A DNA stretch of 64,000 bases from Syntrophaceae bacterium (lineage in GTDB: Bacteria > Desulfobacterota > Syntrophia > Syntrophales > Smithellaceae). The notes under the pieces are model-generated. The model did no database searches. It saw only the letters and a program-made list of their open reading frames with translations, and was not told where the DNA came from. The DNA is taken from assembly GCA_018436925.1 (NCBI GenBank), contig JAHDKI010000009.1, positions 124,001 to 188,000 on the forward strand. The letters run 5' to 3'. Made by a program: the position numbers and the translations under genes. Positions within the stretch are counted from its first letter, which is position 1, and each line of letters opens with the position of its first letter. This document shows, piece by piece, positions 1-9,126 of the stretch.

Positions 1-702
1 GTCTGCAAGAAACTGGGGCTTTCGCCCGCGCCCGTCTCTTCGCAGATCGTCCAGCGCGACCGTCACGCTGAGTATTTCACCACCTTGGCGATCATTGCCT
101 CGTCGCTGGATAAATTCGCTCAGGAAGTCCGTTTGCTCCAACGAACGGAAGTCCGCGAGGCGGAAGAATATTTCTCGCCGGGACAGAAAGGCTCGTCGGC
201 CATGCCGCACAAGCGCAATCCCGTGCTTTCGGAAAACATCTCCGGTTTGTCCCGCCTGATTCGCTCATACGCGCTGGCCGCTCTGGAAGACGTGGCGCTT
301 TGGCATGAGCGGGACATCAGCCATTCGTCCGTGGAACGCATCATCGGGCCGGATGCGACCGTCACGCTCGATTTCATGCTGGGGCGCTTTACCGGCCTGA
401 TGGACAAGCTGGTCGTCTATCCTGAGCGGATGCTGGCCAATCTGAATATGACGCACGGCGTAATCTTCTCTCAGATGGTTTTGCTGGCGCTGATTGAAAA
501 AGGCACAACGCGAGAAGACGCTTACGCCATCGTCCAGAAAAACGCGATGCAAGCCTGGCATGAAGGGATAGAATTCCGAAAGCTTCTGGAGCAGGATGAA
601 ACCGTGCAGAAATACCTGAAGGCTAAAGACCTCGAAGGGATTTTCAACGTGAATAATTTCCTGACTAATCTGGATTTCATTTTCAAACGGGTGTTTGGAT
701 GA
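1..702 (+). CDS. purB: Adenylosuccinate lyase, C-terminal part (5' end outside window)
   Basis: The reading frame is already open at base 1 and ends at TGA 700-702, giving about 233 C-terminal residues. The fumarase/aspartase superfamily signature GSSAMPHKRNP is present, followed by the helical C-terminal region typical of PurB, including the ERIIGPDA stretch. In this family the enzyme cleaves adenylosuccinate to AMP and SAICAR to AICAR in purine synthesis, as a cytosolic homotetramer. The signature loop closes over the active site in related enzymes. The N-terminal half lies upstream of the window, so the start and operon context cannot be judged. It converges with nadB, and no strong terminator hairpin is visible in the 63-base gap. 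Confidence 0.95.
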   Translation, partial: VCKKLGLSPAPVSSQIVQRDRHAEYFTTLAIIASSLDKFAQEVRLLQRTEVREAEEYFSPGQKGSSAMPHKRNPVLSENISGLSRLIRSYALAALEDVALWHERDISHSSVERIIGPDATVTLDFMLGRFTGLMDKLVVYPERMLANLNMTHGVIFSQMVLLALIEKGTTREDAYAIVQKNAMQAWHEGIEFRKLLEQDETVQKYLKAKDLEGIFNVNNFLTNLDFIFKRVFG

Positions 703-765
703 CCCCCCCCCTGAGAGGAAACGGTCGAAGTGACTTTCAGGCAATAGAATGAGTTGCCGACGATC

Positions 766-2355
766 TTATTTCTTTAATAAAACCGTGTCCTTTAAAAAGG
801 CGTCGCTCGGCTCCGGATAGTCCATGGTGTAATGCAGACCGCGGCTTTCTTTTCGAGAACGGGCGCTTTGCACGATCAGCTTCGCCACGGTGGTGATATT
901 GCGCAGTTCAATCAAATCCTTGGTGACTTTATAATTCCAGTAATATTCATGGATTTCCTGTTGGATCATCTCGATCCGGCGCAAGGCTCGCTCCAGGCGC
1001 TTGTCCGAGCGGACAATGCCGACATAGTTCCACATGCACCGGCGGATTTCGTCCCAGTTATTGGTGACGACGATGGTGTCGTTGCTTTCCGAGCTGTCGA
1101 CCGGATCCCAGGGACGAATCGGCGTCGCGCTGATTTCGGTCTGACGGAAGGATTTGGCGATTTTTGTGAAAACCCGGTGTGAGTAAACAAGCGCCTCCAG
1201 AAGAGAATTGCTGGCCAGGCGGTTGGCGCCGTGCAAACCCGTGCAGGAGACTTCGCCGCAGGCAAACAGGTTGTCGATGGACGTTTTCCCGTCATGATCC
1301 ACGGCGACGCCGCCGCAAATGTAGTGAGCCGCAGGCGCAATAGGAATCGGCTGAACGGCCATGTCAATGCCGAATTCCAGACATTTATCGTAAATGTTGG
1401 GAAAGCGATCCATCAGAAATTCGCGGCTGTGGTGCGTAATGTCCAGAAGCACGTATTCATCGCCGGATTGCTTGATCTCGTTGTCGATGGCTTTGGCTAC
1501 GACGTCCCGGGGCGCGAGGCTTTTCATGGCATGATACTTCTCCATAAAGGTCGAACCGTTTTTCAGCCGAAGAATGCCGCCTTCGCCGCGGACGGCTTCA
1601 CTGATGAGGAACGCCTTGGCCTCCGGATGGTACAGGCAGGTGGGGTGAAACTGGATAAATTCCATGTTCGAGACTTTTGCGCCCGCGCGATAGGCCATGG
1701 CGATGCCGTCGCCGGTAGCGATGTCCGGATTGGTCGTAATCAGATAAACTTTGCCCGCGCCGCCCGTTGACAAAATTGTGTATTTGGCGCGAAAGGTATG
1801 GATGTCGTCGTGGTTGATGTCCAGCACGTAAGCGCCCAGGCAGTTGATAATCCGTCCCTGCGAATCCTTCTGGATGATCAGATCGATGCCGATGTGGTTT
1901 TCATAAATCGAGATGTTGGGCAGAGCCGCAACCTTTTCATGCAAGGCCCGTTCGATTTCTCGGCCGGTCAGGTCTTTGGCGTGCAAAACGCGGCGTTTGT
2001 GGTGGCCGCCTTCCTGGCCGAGATCATAGCGGTGCGGCGGCAGCTCAGATTTCGTGAAGTTGACACCCCAATCGACCAGTTCCTGAATACGGGGTGGCGC
2101 TTCGCGAACGACGAAGTCGACGACATCGCGATGGCAAAGACCCGCGCCGCAGACCAGCGTGTCTTCGATGTGTTCTTCAAAGCTGTCGGTCTTGTCTGTC
2201 ACGGCGGCGATGCCGCCCTGGGCATAGTTGGTGTTGGATTCGGATTTTTCCTTTTTAGTGACGATGGCGACGGAACCGATTGCAGAGGCCTTGATGGCCA
2301 GGCTCAGTCCCGCGATGCCGCTGCCGATAATGAGGAAATCTGTTTTAAACTCCAT
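766..2355 (-). CDS. nadB: L-aspartate oxidase
   Basis: FAD-dependent oxidation of L-aspartate to iminoaspartate, the first step of de novo NAD synthesis with quinolinate synthase NadA. The 529-residue product opens with a Rossmann dinucleotide motif (GSGIAG, residues 11-16). It then carries NYAQGGIAA, HPTCLY and AAHYICGG, all landmarks of the succinate dehydrogenase/fumarate reductase flavoprotein family, and ends in the NadB-type SRGLHY segment. I chose the ATG at 2355 because the product then begins immediately before the FAD motif. A TTG at 2385 would add ten non-conserved residues. nadA and nadC are not in the window. The gene is divergent from tsaD across a short AT-rich intergenic segment. 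Confidence 0.93.
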   Translation of the reverse strand: MEFKTDFLIIGSGIAGLSLAIKASAIGSVAIVTKKEKSESNTNYAQGGIAAVTDKTDSFEEHIEDTLVCGAGLCHRDVVDFVVREAPPRIQELVDWGVNFTKSELPPHRYDLGQEGGHHKRRVLHAKDLTGREIERALHEKVAALPNISIYENHIGIDLIIQKDSQGRIINCLGAYVLDINHDDIHTFRAKYTILSTGGAGKVYLITTNPDIATGDGIAMAYRAGAKVSNMEFIQFHPTCLYHPEAKAFLISEAVRGEGGILRLKNGSTFMEKYHAMKSLAPRDVVAKAIDNEIKQSGDEYVLLDITHHSREFLMDRFPNIYDKCLEFGIDMAVQPIPIAPAAHYICGGVAVDHDGKTSIDNLFACGEVSCTGLHGANRLASNSLLEALVYSHRVFTKIAKSFRQTEISATPIRPWDPVDSSESNDTIVVTNNWDEIRRCMWNYVGIVRSDKRLERALRRIEMIQQEIHEYYWNYKVTKDLIELRNITTVAKLIVQSARSRKESRGLHYTMDYPEPSDAFLKDTVLLKK

Positions 2356-2389
2356 GAGAGCGTTCCGATCCGGTGAACCGGCCAAAAGT

Positions 2390-2404
2390 TTGTTTACAAA
2401 ACAA
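2390..2404. promoter_or_regulatory. Perfect inverted repeat in nadB/tsaD intergenic region
   Basis: TTGTTT-ACA-AAACAA is a perfect 6-bp inverted repeat with a 3-base centre. It overlaps the -35 box proposed for tsaD and lies upstream of divergent nadB, so a dimeric repressor could bind here. AT-rich palindromes arise by chance, so the regulatory role is inference. Confidence 0.3.
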
Positions 2405-2421
2405 TGAGGCTTCTATATAAG
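2393..2421 (+). promoter_or_regulatory. Sigma-70 type promoter of tsaD and the following gene run
   Basis: -35 TTTACA (one mismatch) at 2393-2398, 17-base spacer, -10 TATAAG (one mismatch) at 2416-2421. Transcription would begin near 2428. That lies downstream of the ATG at 2404 and so excludes it as the tsaD start. Confidence 0.6.
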
Positions 2422-2466
2422 CTTTTTTTTCTTGAAGTAAAGAAAATTGTGAGGGGATCGAAGAAA

Positions 2467-3471
2467 TTGCTGGTATTGGGCATTGAAACATCATGTGATG
2501 AAACGTCGGCCGCCGTTGTCCGAGACGGGAAGCTGCTGTCCAACATCATCGCTTCACAGATCAAGGATCACGAAAAATTCGGCGGTGTCGTGCCGGAAAT
2601 CGCCTCGCGCAAGCATATCGAAGCGATTAGTCCGGTGATTTCCGAAGCGCTTGCAGCGGCGGGCGTGTCTGCCTGTGATCTTGATGGAATTGCCGTGACG
2701 CGCGGGCCAGGGCTTATCGGATCGCTTCTGGTGGGGCTGTCCGCCGCCAAGGCGCTTGCCTACGGACTCGGGATTCCTTTTGTCGGCGTCAATCATATCG
2801 AAGGGCATATCATGGCCGTCTTTCTGGAAGACCGTAAACCCGCTTTCCCTTTTGTGGCGCTCGTGGTGTCAGGCGGTCATACGCATGTCTATATCGTAGA
2901 GAATTACCATACCTTTAAACTGGTCGGCCAGACGCGCGATGACGCGGCGGGCGAAGCGTTTGACAAAGCCGCCAAGCTCCTGGATCTGGGATATCCCGGG
3001 GGCGTCGTGATCGATAAAATCGCGAAAAACGGAAATCCCGCGGCTTACGATTTTCCCCGGGCGATGAAGGATTCAGAGGATTTCAGTTTCAGCGGTTTGA
3101 AAACATCGTTGCTGGTCATGCTTAAAAAGCGCGGCAACCCCTTTCATCCCGAAGAAATGCCGGATGTGGCGGCAAGCTATCAGGAAGCGATAATGGATGT
3201 GCTGGTGGAAAAGACACTTCACGCCGCCCGCGAGCATGATATCCGCCGGGTGGTCGTTTGCGGCGGCGTTGCCGCCAACAGCCGCTTAAGGACACGCTTT
3301 GCCGAAGCGGCCGGGGATGCCGGCATCGACCTGTTCATCCCACCCATGATTTTGTGCACGGACAATGCCGCGATGATCGCCGCTCTCGGTGAAATTCTGC
3401 TTTCCGGGGGGCGAAACGACAGCCTTCAGTTGAATGCGGTATCCCGCTGGCCCCTGGCCGCAGCCTCATAG
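2467..3471 (+). CDS. tsaD: tRNA N6-adenosine threonylcarbamoyltransferase
   Basis: TsaD (Gcp/YgjD) transfers the threonylcarbamoyl group from TC-AMP to A37 of ANN-decoding tRNAs in a complex with TsaB and TsaE. The ASKHA-type start GIETSCDETS and the metal-binding HIEGH (H110 and H114) are present, with SGGHT and a C-terminal CGGVAANSRLR motif. The TTG at 2467 gives 334 residues, the normal family length, and follows a GAGGGG ribosome site at about ten bases. The in-frame ATG at 2404 lies upstream of the predicted transcription start and would add 21 residues not found in the family. A GTG at 2449 is a third option. Its partner tsaE lies 57 kb away at 59776. It leads the long plus-strand gene run. 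Confidence 0.95.
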   Translation: MLVLGIETSCDETSAAVVRDGKLLSNIIASQIKDHEKFGGVVPEIASRKHIEAISPVISEALAAAGVSACDLDGIAVTRGPGLIGSLLVGLSAAKALAYGLGIPFVGVNHIEGHIMAVFLEDRKPAFPFVALVVSGGHTHVYIVENYHTFKLVGQTRDDAAGEAFDKAAKLLDLGYPGGVVIDKIAKNGNPAAYDFPRAMKDSEDFSFSGLKTSLLVMLKKRGNPFHPEEMPDVAASYQEAIMDVLVEKTLHAAREHDIRRVVVCGGVAANSRLRTRFAEAAGDAGIDLFIPPMILCTDNAAMIAALGEILLSGGRNDSLQLNAVSRWPLAAAS

Positions 3472-3480
3472 CAAATTCTT

Positions 3481-4338
3481 ATGCAGACGCCCAAAGACCT
3501 CCTCAGGACTTATCAGATCCGGCCGCGAAAGCGACTGAGCCAATCTTTCCTGATTGACGCGAACACGGTCAGAAAAATTGTCTCGGCCGGCGCAGTCGGG
3601 TCTACGGATACCGTTTTGGAAATCGGCGCCGGAAACGGCGTGATGACCCGTCTTCTTGCCGCACAGGCCGGTCAGCTGATCGCCGTTGAAATTGATGAAC
3701 AACTCTTGCCTGTGCTGGAAGATCAGCTTTTGACTTATCCTGCGGCCCGGATTGAGAATGCCGATATTTTGAAATTAAACATCTCAGATATATCAAGCAG
3801 ATATGGAATGAAAATTAAAGTAATGGGTAATGTCCCGTATCACATTTCCACGCCGCTGATTTTTCACCTCCTGGCTCACCGGTCGGCCATTGACAGCTTT
3901 ACGTTGATGCTGCAGGAAGAGGTGGTTGACCGTCTGGTTTCCGGGCCGGATTGCAAACCATACGGCGTTCCCTCTGTTTTGCTTCAGATGTTTGCGGAGG
4001 TCGAAAAATTGTTCAGCGTCTCTGCCGGTTGTTTCTCTCCGCGGCCGAAGGTGCAATCCGCGGTGATGCGGGGACGTTTTCGCAAAAGCCCAGTGGTTGA
4101 GCTTGCCGACGAGGCGTTTTTTTCGGCCATTGTCAAAGCCGCTTTCGCCCAACGAAGAAAAATGCTCATGAACAATCTTACACAGGCCGTTGTTCTTAAA
4201 ACTCTTTCCACTGCACGGCTTCGATCCTGTCTGGATCAGGCAGGCATTGACGGGAAGCGCCGGGGAGAGACCCTGACGCTTGAAGAATTCGGGAATTTGA
4301 GTAATCTGCTGAAAAAAGAGATCCAATGTCTGGACTGA
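3481..4338 (+). CDS. rsmA: 16S rRNA dimethyladenosine transferase (KsgA)
   Basis: SAM-dependent enzyme that dimethylates the two adjacent adenines of helix 45 in 16S rRNA late in 30S assembly. The 285-residue product matches family length. It shows the N-terminal GQ-like SQSFLID segment, the SAM-binding LEIGAGNG motif near residue 46, the acidic EIDEQL strand and the catalytic NVPYHIS motif near residue 117. The C-terminal helical domain carries the PRPKVQSAV element. It starts 9 bases after tsaD. The ribosome site is weak, which suggests translational coupling. The tsaD-rsmA-miaB order joins three genes that act on stable RNA. Confidence 0.95.
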   Translation: MQTPKDLLRTYQIRPRKRLSQSFLIDANTVRKIVSAGAVGSTDTVLEIGAGNGVMTRLLAAQAGQLIAVEIDEQLLPVLEDQLLTYPAARIENADILKLNISDISSRYGMKIKVMGNVPYHISTPLIFHLLAHRSAIDSFTLMLQEEVVDRLVSGPDCKPYGVPSVLLQMFAEVEKLFSVSAGCFSPRPKVQSAVMRGRFRKSPVVELADEAFFSAIVKAAFAQRRKMLMNNLTQAVVLKTLSTARLRSCLDQAGIDGKRRGETLTLEEFGNLSNLLKKEIQCLD

Positions 4339-4375
4339 TCCGGGCGGATTGCCGTGTTGAAAATATTGTAATGTC

Positions 4376-5701
4376 ATGAAAAACAAGTATTTGTATATTG
4401 AAACCTTCGGCTGTCAAATGAACGTGCATGATTCCGAGCAGATGGCGGTTTTACTCTCCGGCGTCGGGTATCAGCTCACGGACCATGCTCAAAAAGCCGA
4501 CCTGATTTTGATCAACGGCTGCTCGATCCGAGACAAGGCGGAACAGAAAGCCTTTAGCGAACTGGGGCGCCTGCTGAAGTTCAAGGATAAAAATCCCCGC
4601 CTGATAGTCGGCTTCGGCGGTTGCCTGGCGCAGCATCTGGGGGAAAAGGTCTACGGAAGAGACAAGCGAGTCGATTTCGTATTCGGCACGCACAACATTC
4701 ATCAACTTCCCCGGATGGTCGATGCCGTGCTCAAAGAACGCCGCAGAGTCACGCAAGTAGCCTTTTCGGATAAAATTGAATCGCTCGGTATTTTCGCCCC
4801 GCCGCCGCCGGGGTCGCTTGGCGCTTTTGTCTCCATTATGCAGGGGTGCAATAATTATTGCGCGTATTGCGTCGTTCCCTACCTCAGGGGGCCGGAAATG
4901 AGCCGCGCGCCAGAAGATATCTGCAATGAAGTTGAAAAACTCACCCGATGCGGTGTGCAGGAAGTGACACTTCTTGGACAAAACGTCAATTCCTACGGAC
5001 AAAACACGGCGTTTGACTGCGACTTTCCGAAGTTGATTCGGCTCATTGCCCGGATTGATGGAATTCGGCGAATCCGCTTTACCACCTCGCATCCCAAGGA
5101 TTTATCCGACGGGCTTGTTGAGTGTTTTCAAAGCGAAAAAAAGTTGTGCGGTCACATCCACCTGCCGGTGCAATCGGGGTCGAATCGTATTCTAAAGCGG
5201 ATGAACCGAGGCTATACTCTTGAGCAGTATCTGGCAAAAGTGAAGCGTTTGCGAAGCGTCCGCCCGACGATGGCCATCACCTCGGATATCATCGTCGGAT
5301 TTCCCGGAGAAACTCAAAAAGATTTTGAAGAAACCATTGACATGATGGAAAAAATCAGGTTTGATTCAATTTTTTCGTTCAAGTATTCTGAACGAAAGGG
5401 AACGGCGGCCAGACAGTTGCCCGACAAAGTGCCGGAGGCGGAAAAAAGAAAGCGGTTGATCCGGCTTCAGAACCTGCAAAACCTTCATACGCAGGAAAAA
5501 AACACGGCGCTTGAGGGGAGCATTCAGCAGGTGCTGGTTGAAGGACGAAGCAAAAATTCCGATCTGGACCTGATGGGGCGGACGGAAGGCTGGAAGATCG
5601 TCAATTTCCGGGGAGGTTCCGATCTGATCGGCACCCTGGTTGATGTGGAGATCACCCGCGGATTTCTGCATTCCCTGCGGGGCAAAATGATCGAATCATA
5701 A
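4376..5701 (+). CDS. miaB: tRNA-2-methylthio-N6-dimethylallyladenosine synthase
   Basis: Radical-SAM methylthiotransferase that adds the 2-methylthio group to i6A37. The 441-residue product has the three expected parts. An N-terminal UPF0004 domain (about 1-120) starts with FGCQMNVHDSEQ, and its cysteines would hold the auxiliary Fe-S cluster. The radical-SAM core has C158, C162 and C165 in CNNYCAYC followed by RGPEMSR. A C-terminal TRAM domain begins near residue 370. The RGxExSR stretch separates MiaB from MtaB and RimO relatives. miaA, which makes the i6A substrate, is elsewhere in the window at 47928. No strong ribosome site precedes the ATG, 37 bases after rsmA. Confidence 0.95.
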   Translation: MKNKYLYIETFGCQMNVHDSEQMAVLLSGVGYQLTDHAQKADLILINGCSIRDKAEQKAFSELGRLLKFKDKNPRLIVGFGGCLAQHLGEKVYGRDKRVDFVFGTHNIHQLPRMVDAVLKERRRVTQVAFSDKIESLGIFAPPPPGSLGAFVSIMQGCNNYCAYCVVPYLRGPEMSRAPEDICNEVEKLTRCGVQEVTLLGQNVNSYGQNTAFDCDFPKLIRLIARIDGIRRIRFTTSHPKDLSDGLVECFQSEKKLCGHIHLPVQSGSNRILKRMNRGYTLEQYLAKVKRLRSVRPTMAITSDIIVGFPGETQKDFEETIDMMEKIRFDSIFSFKYSERKGTAARQLPDKVPEAEKRKRLIRLQNLQNLHTQEKNTALEGSIQQVLVEGRSKNSDLDLMGRTEGWKIVNFRGGSDLIGTLVDVEITRGFLHSLRGKMIES

Positions 5702-5713
5702 GGGAGGCCGGCA

Positions 5714-6214
5714 ATGCTTTTGGAGATGAAGGTTTCGGGATTAACCATCGATCCGATTACCAACACGCCCATCGTCATCCTGAAAGATTTGCAGGAAAGC
5801 AAAGCCATACCGATCTGGATCGGCCTTTTCGAAGCCAGCGCCATTGCCACGGAGCTTGAAAATATTGTTTTTTCCCGGCCGATGACGCACGACCTGCTTT
5901 ATGAATGTATTCGGGCAATGGATGCGACGGTCAATCGCATCGAAATTGTGGATATTCGGAACAACACATTCTTTGCCAGTATTTATCTGACCCGAGAAGG
6001 GCAGACCTACGCGATTGACGCCCGTCCGAGCGATGCCATCGCCCTGGCGCTGAGAGCCCGGGCCTCAATCTTCGTCGAGGAGATTGTCCTGGAAAAATCG
6101 CGTAATATTGATTTCGGTATGAAAATCGGCGATATCGACAAGTTCAAGGAAGATAAAATCAGGGAATTCCTTGAAAATCTGTCCGCGGAGGATTTCGGCA
6201 AATATAAAATGTAA
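5714..6214 (+). CDS. Bifunctional nuclease domain (DUF151) protein
   Basis: A 166-residue protein of the BFN/DUF151 family, known from plant bifunctional nucleases and uncharacterised bacterial relatives. Visible family features are the ITNTPIVILKD start, the IPIWIGLFEA strand-helix, a central DARPSDAIALALR motif and an acidic C-terminal helix. A GGGAGG ribosome site lies just before the ATG. The gene sits 12 bases after miaB and ends 1 base before xerC, so it is clearly part of the operon. Nuclease activity is an inference from plant members. The bacterial function is not established, and I would annotate only the domain. Confidence 0.85.
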   Translation: MLLEMKVSGLTIDPITNTPIVILKDLQESKAIPIWIGLFEASAIATELENIVFSRPMTHDLLYECIRAMDATVNRIEIVDIRNNTFFASIYLTREGQTYAIDARPSDAIALALRARASIFVEEIVLEKSRNIDFGMKIGDIDKFKEDKIREFLENLSAEDFGKYKM

Positions 6215-6215
6215 G

Positions 6216-7121
6216 ATGCGCGATCTCATTGAGGATTATTCAACCTTTCTGACCGTTCAGCGAAATGTGTCGGAACACACCCGGAGAGCTTATCTTACGG
6301 ATGTCGGGGAATACGCGGTCTTTTTGAAAGACCGGGGCGATGAAACCCTCCTTACGGCAAAAACCGAAACGCTTCGCGCCTATCTGGCTTATTTGTACGG
6401 ACTGAGGCTCAAGAAGGTATCCATCAATCGAAAGGTTTCGGCGCTTAAGGCGTTCTACAAATACCTGTCGAGAGCAGGCAGAATCGCGGTGAATCCGCTG
6501 CAAGGCATCCAGGGGCTGAAAACGGAAAAATATCTTCCGTCCTTTCTGTCTGTGGATGAAATTTTCAAGGTGCTGGAGTGGGCGGCAAGGGACAAAACCC
6601 CCGCCGGAGTCCGCAACCACGCCATGATGGAGCTTTTTTATTCCTCGGGGATCCGTCTTTCGGAACTGGCGGGGTTAAACATTGACGACGTGAATTTTGA
6701 TGCGGCTCTGGTCAAAATTCGAGGAAAGGGGAAAAAGGAGCGGATCGTCCCTGTGGGCAAACCGGCCCTGGCCGCTCTCCGGCAATATTCATCCGTTTCC
6801 GGCAGCCCCAAAACCCCCGAAGCCCGGGAACACAAAGCTCTGTTTTTGAACGCGCAGGGCGGCAGACTGTCTTCTCGGAGCATCGCGAGAGTGGTTGATC
6901 AGGTGACGAAGGCAAGCGGAATCGGCCGAAAAATCAGTCCGCACGCCCTTCGGCATTCATTTGCCACGCATCTTTTGGGGGCGGGGGCGGACCTGCGCTC
7001 CATTCAGGAAATGCTCGGTCATGAGAGCCTTTCCACAACGCAAAAATACACGGCGGTCGACATTGCCCGCCTGATGGAAGTTTATGATTCGGCTCATCCC
7101 AGAGCCGGACGCAAGGAGTAG
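6216..7121 (+). CDS. xerC: Tyrosine recombinase XerC
   Basis: Site-specific tyrosine recombinase, probably one partner of the XerCD pair that resolves chromosome dimers at dif. The 301-residue product has an N-terminal SAM-like core-binding domain (about 1-85) and a complete catalytic set: R147, H243 and R246 in HALRHS, H269 in LGHES and nucleophile Y278. The ATG at 6216 lies directly after the preceding stop. A longer frame from 6171 would overlap that gene and lacks family support. Position directly upstream of hslVU is a recurrent arrangement and favours XerC over XerD. No phage or integron features are nearby, so a housekeeping role is likely. Confidence 0.92.
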   Translation: MRDLIEDYSTFLTVQRNVSEHTRRAYLTDVGEYAVFLKDRGDETLLTAKTETLRAYLAYLYGLRLKKVSINRKVSALKAFYKYLSRAGRIAVNPLQGIQGLKTEKYLPSFLSVDEIFKVLEWAARDKTPAGVRNHAMMELFYSSGIRLSELAGLNIDDVNFDAALVKIRGKGKKERIVPVGKPALAALRQYSSVSGSPKTPEAREHKALFLNAQGGRLSSRSIARVVDQVTKASGIGRKISPHALRHSFATHLLGAGADLRSIQEMLGHESLSTTQKYTAVDIARLMEVYDSAHPRAGRKE

Positions 7122-7123
7122 AT

Positions 7124-7714
7124 ATGCAGATTAAGGGAACGACTATTTTAGCAATCAGAAAAGACCAGCGGATCACGGTTGCCGGGGATGGTCAAGTGAC
7201 GCTCGACACGATGATTTTGAAGCATGGAGCACGCAAGGTGCGAAGGCTTTATGACGACAACGTCGTCGTCGGATTTGCAGGTGCGACGGCGGACGCCTTT
7301 ACGCTGTTTGACCGGTTTGACGCTAAACTGGAGCAGTATAACGGCAATCTGCTGCGGGCTGCGGTTGAACTGACGAAGGACTGGCGAACGGACCGGGTTC
7401 TGCGTCACCTGGAAGCGCTGATGATCGCCGTCAGTCGGGAGCATTCGCTTATCATTTCCGGAAACGGGGACGTGATCGAATCCGATGATAATGTGATGGC
7501 CATCGGTTCCGGCGGCGCCTACGCGCAGGCGGCGGCGCGCGCATTGGTTCGGCACAGCGGCCTGACCTCGACGGAAATCGCCAAGGAGGCTATGAAAATC
7601 GCAGCTGAATTGTGTATCTATACGAATGACCGGATTCTCATCGAGGAGATCGATCTGGCGGAAGAACGACCCCGGGAAACGAAGAAAAGCAAAAAGCAAG
7701 GAGCAGGCAGTTAA
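7124..7714 (+). CDS. hslV: ATP-dependent protease subunit HslV
   Basis: Proteolytic dodecamer subunit of the HslVU (ClpQY) protease. The 196-residue protein begins with a five-residue propeptide, so the catalytic N-terminal threonine would be T6 within GTTILAIRK. The Ntn-hydrolase landmarks GDGQVT and [14 protein letters not shown] follow. The C-terminal tail is lysine-rich and divergent. An AAGGAG ribosome site is placed six bases before the ATG. It starts 2 bases after xerC, and its stop is directly followed by the hslU start. Confidence 0.96.
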   Translation: MQIKGTTILAIRKDQRITVAGDGQVTLDTMILKHGARKVRRLYDDNVVVGFAGATADAFTLFDRFDAKLEQYNGNLLRAAVELTKDWRTDRVLRHLEALMIAVSREHSLIISGNGDVIESDDNVMAIGSGGAYAQAAARALVRHSGLTSTEIAKEAMKIAAELCIYTNDRILIEEIDLAEERPRETKKSKKQGAGS

Positions 7715-9109
7715 ATGAATAATTCAGGGTTGACACCCAGACAGATAGTGGAACGGCTCGACAGCCACATCATCGGCCAGGGCGAGGCCAAGCGCGCAGT
7801 GGCCATTGCGCTCAGAAACCGCTGGCGACGCCAGAATGTGCCGGAGGAACTGGCCGATGAAATATCGCCGAAAAACATCATTATGATCGGGCCGACCGGT
7901 GTAGGAAAGACGGAAATTGCCAGAAGGCTCGCCAAACTCGACAATTCGCCCTTTCTCAAAGTCGAAGCGTCCAAGTTCACCGAAGTCGGCTATGTGGGGC
8001 GCGACGTCGAATCCATGGTGAGGGATCTCGTCGAACTGTCGGTGAACATGATCAAAGCCGAGGAACAGGAAAATGTGCAGGCCAAAGCGGCGGAAATCGC
8101 CGAAGAGCGGCTTTTGGATCTTCTTTTGCCGCCTCGCCCGGCAGAGCGCAAGGTCGGCGAGATGCTCGACGATCCACAGCAAGAGACCATCGAAATTCCC
8201 CTGTCTGAAGAACAGGTCAAAAGACAGGATGCGACGCGCGAGAAGCTCAGAAAGCTACTGCAAGAAGGAAAGCTTGACGAGCGTCTCGTCGAGCTTGAGG
8301 TTTCCGAAGCCCGCAGCGGGCCGATGATTGAGATTTTTTCCGCCGCCGGCATGGAAGACATGGGGCTCAATATTAAAGAAATGCTGGGCAACATGATGCC
8401 TCAAAAAAAGAAGCGCCGGAACGTAAAAGTGTCTGAAGCTCGCGAGATTCTTGCGGCCGAAGAAGCCCAGAAATTGATCGACATGGACAAAGTCACCAAA
8501 ACCGCGCTCGATCGCGTTGAACAGTCAGGCATTATTTTTCTTGATGAAATCGACAAGATCGTCGGGGGAGAGTCGCAGCATGGACCCGATGTTTCCAGAG
8601 AAGGCGTGCAGCGCGATTTGCTGCCGATCGTTGAAGGATCGAATGTCAATACGCGTTACGGCATGGTGCGCACCGATCACATCTTATTCATCGCGGCAGG
8701 CGCCTTTTCCGGGACGAAGCCGTCGGATCTGATTCCCGAACTTCAGGGGCGTTTTCCGATCCGCGTCGAAATGGACTCGCTGGGCAAAGAAGAATTTATT
8801 CGGATTCTCACCGAACCGGACAACGCGCTCATCCGTCAGTACACGGAAATGATGGCCACAGAAGGCGTGGAACTGACTTTTACCGACGATGCGGTCGAGC
8901 AGATCGCGGAGGTGGCGGCGATCGTCAACGAGCGCACGGAAAACATCGGAGCGCGTCGACTGTACACGATTATGGAGACGTTGCTTGATGATATCTCTTT
9001 CGACGCGCCGGACCTTGAGGACAAGAAGATCGCCATCAACGCGAGGTATGTCGAAGAAAAACTCGACAACATTGTCGAAGACGAGGACCTCAGCAGATAT
9101 ATTCTTTAG
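7715..9109 (+). CDS. hslU: ATP-dependent protease ATPase subunit HslU
   Basis: AAA+ unfoldase that caps HslV. The 464-residue product has normal family length. It contains the N-terminal TPRQIVE-LD-HIIGQ segment, Walker [10 protein letters not shown] near residue 60, an inserted I-domain rich in charged residues (about 110-240), Walker B with LDEIDKI near 277, and the C-terminal HslU tail ending in DLSRYIL, which docks into HslV in characterised enzymes. It directly abuts hslV, consistent with coupled translation and a fixed subunit ratio. A GGAG ribosome site lies within the end of hslV. Confidence 0.97.
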   Translation: MNNSGLTPRQIVERLDSHIIGQGEAKRAVAIALRNRWRRQNVPEELADEISPKNIIMIGPTGVGKTEIARRLAKLDNSPFLKVEASKFTEVGYVGRDVESMVRDLVELSVNMIKAEEQENVQAKAAEIAEERLLDLLLPPRPAERKVGEMLDDPQQETIEIPLSEEQVKRQDATREKLRKLLQEGKLDERLVELEVSEARSGPMIEIFSAAGMEDMGLNIKEMLGNMMPQKKKRRNVKVSEAREILAAEEAQKLIDMDKVTKTALDRVEQSGIIFLDEIDKIVGGESQHGPDVSREGVQRDLLPIVEGSNVNTRYGMVRTDHILFIAAGAFSGTKPSDLIPELQGRFPIRVEMDSLGKEEFIRILTEPDNALIRQYTEMMATEGVELTFTDDAVEQIAEVAAIVNERTENIGARRLYTIMETLLDDISFDAPDLEDKKIAINARYVEEKLDNIVEDEDLSRYIL

Positions 9110-9126
9110 ACGGGAGCGCACTCGAT

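Noticed and set aside
703..765. Terminator between purB and nadB
   Set aside because: A run of C residues and a short T-rich stretch are present, but no stable stem followed by T residues could be drawn.
6216..7121. Integrase of a mobile element
   Set aside because: The tyrosine recombinase lies in a conserved xerC-hslVU arrangement with no attachment sites, tRNA scar or phage genes nearby.
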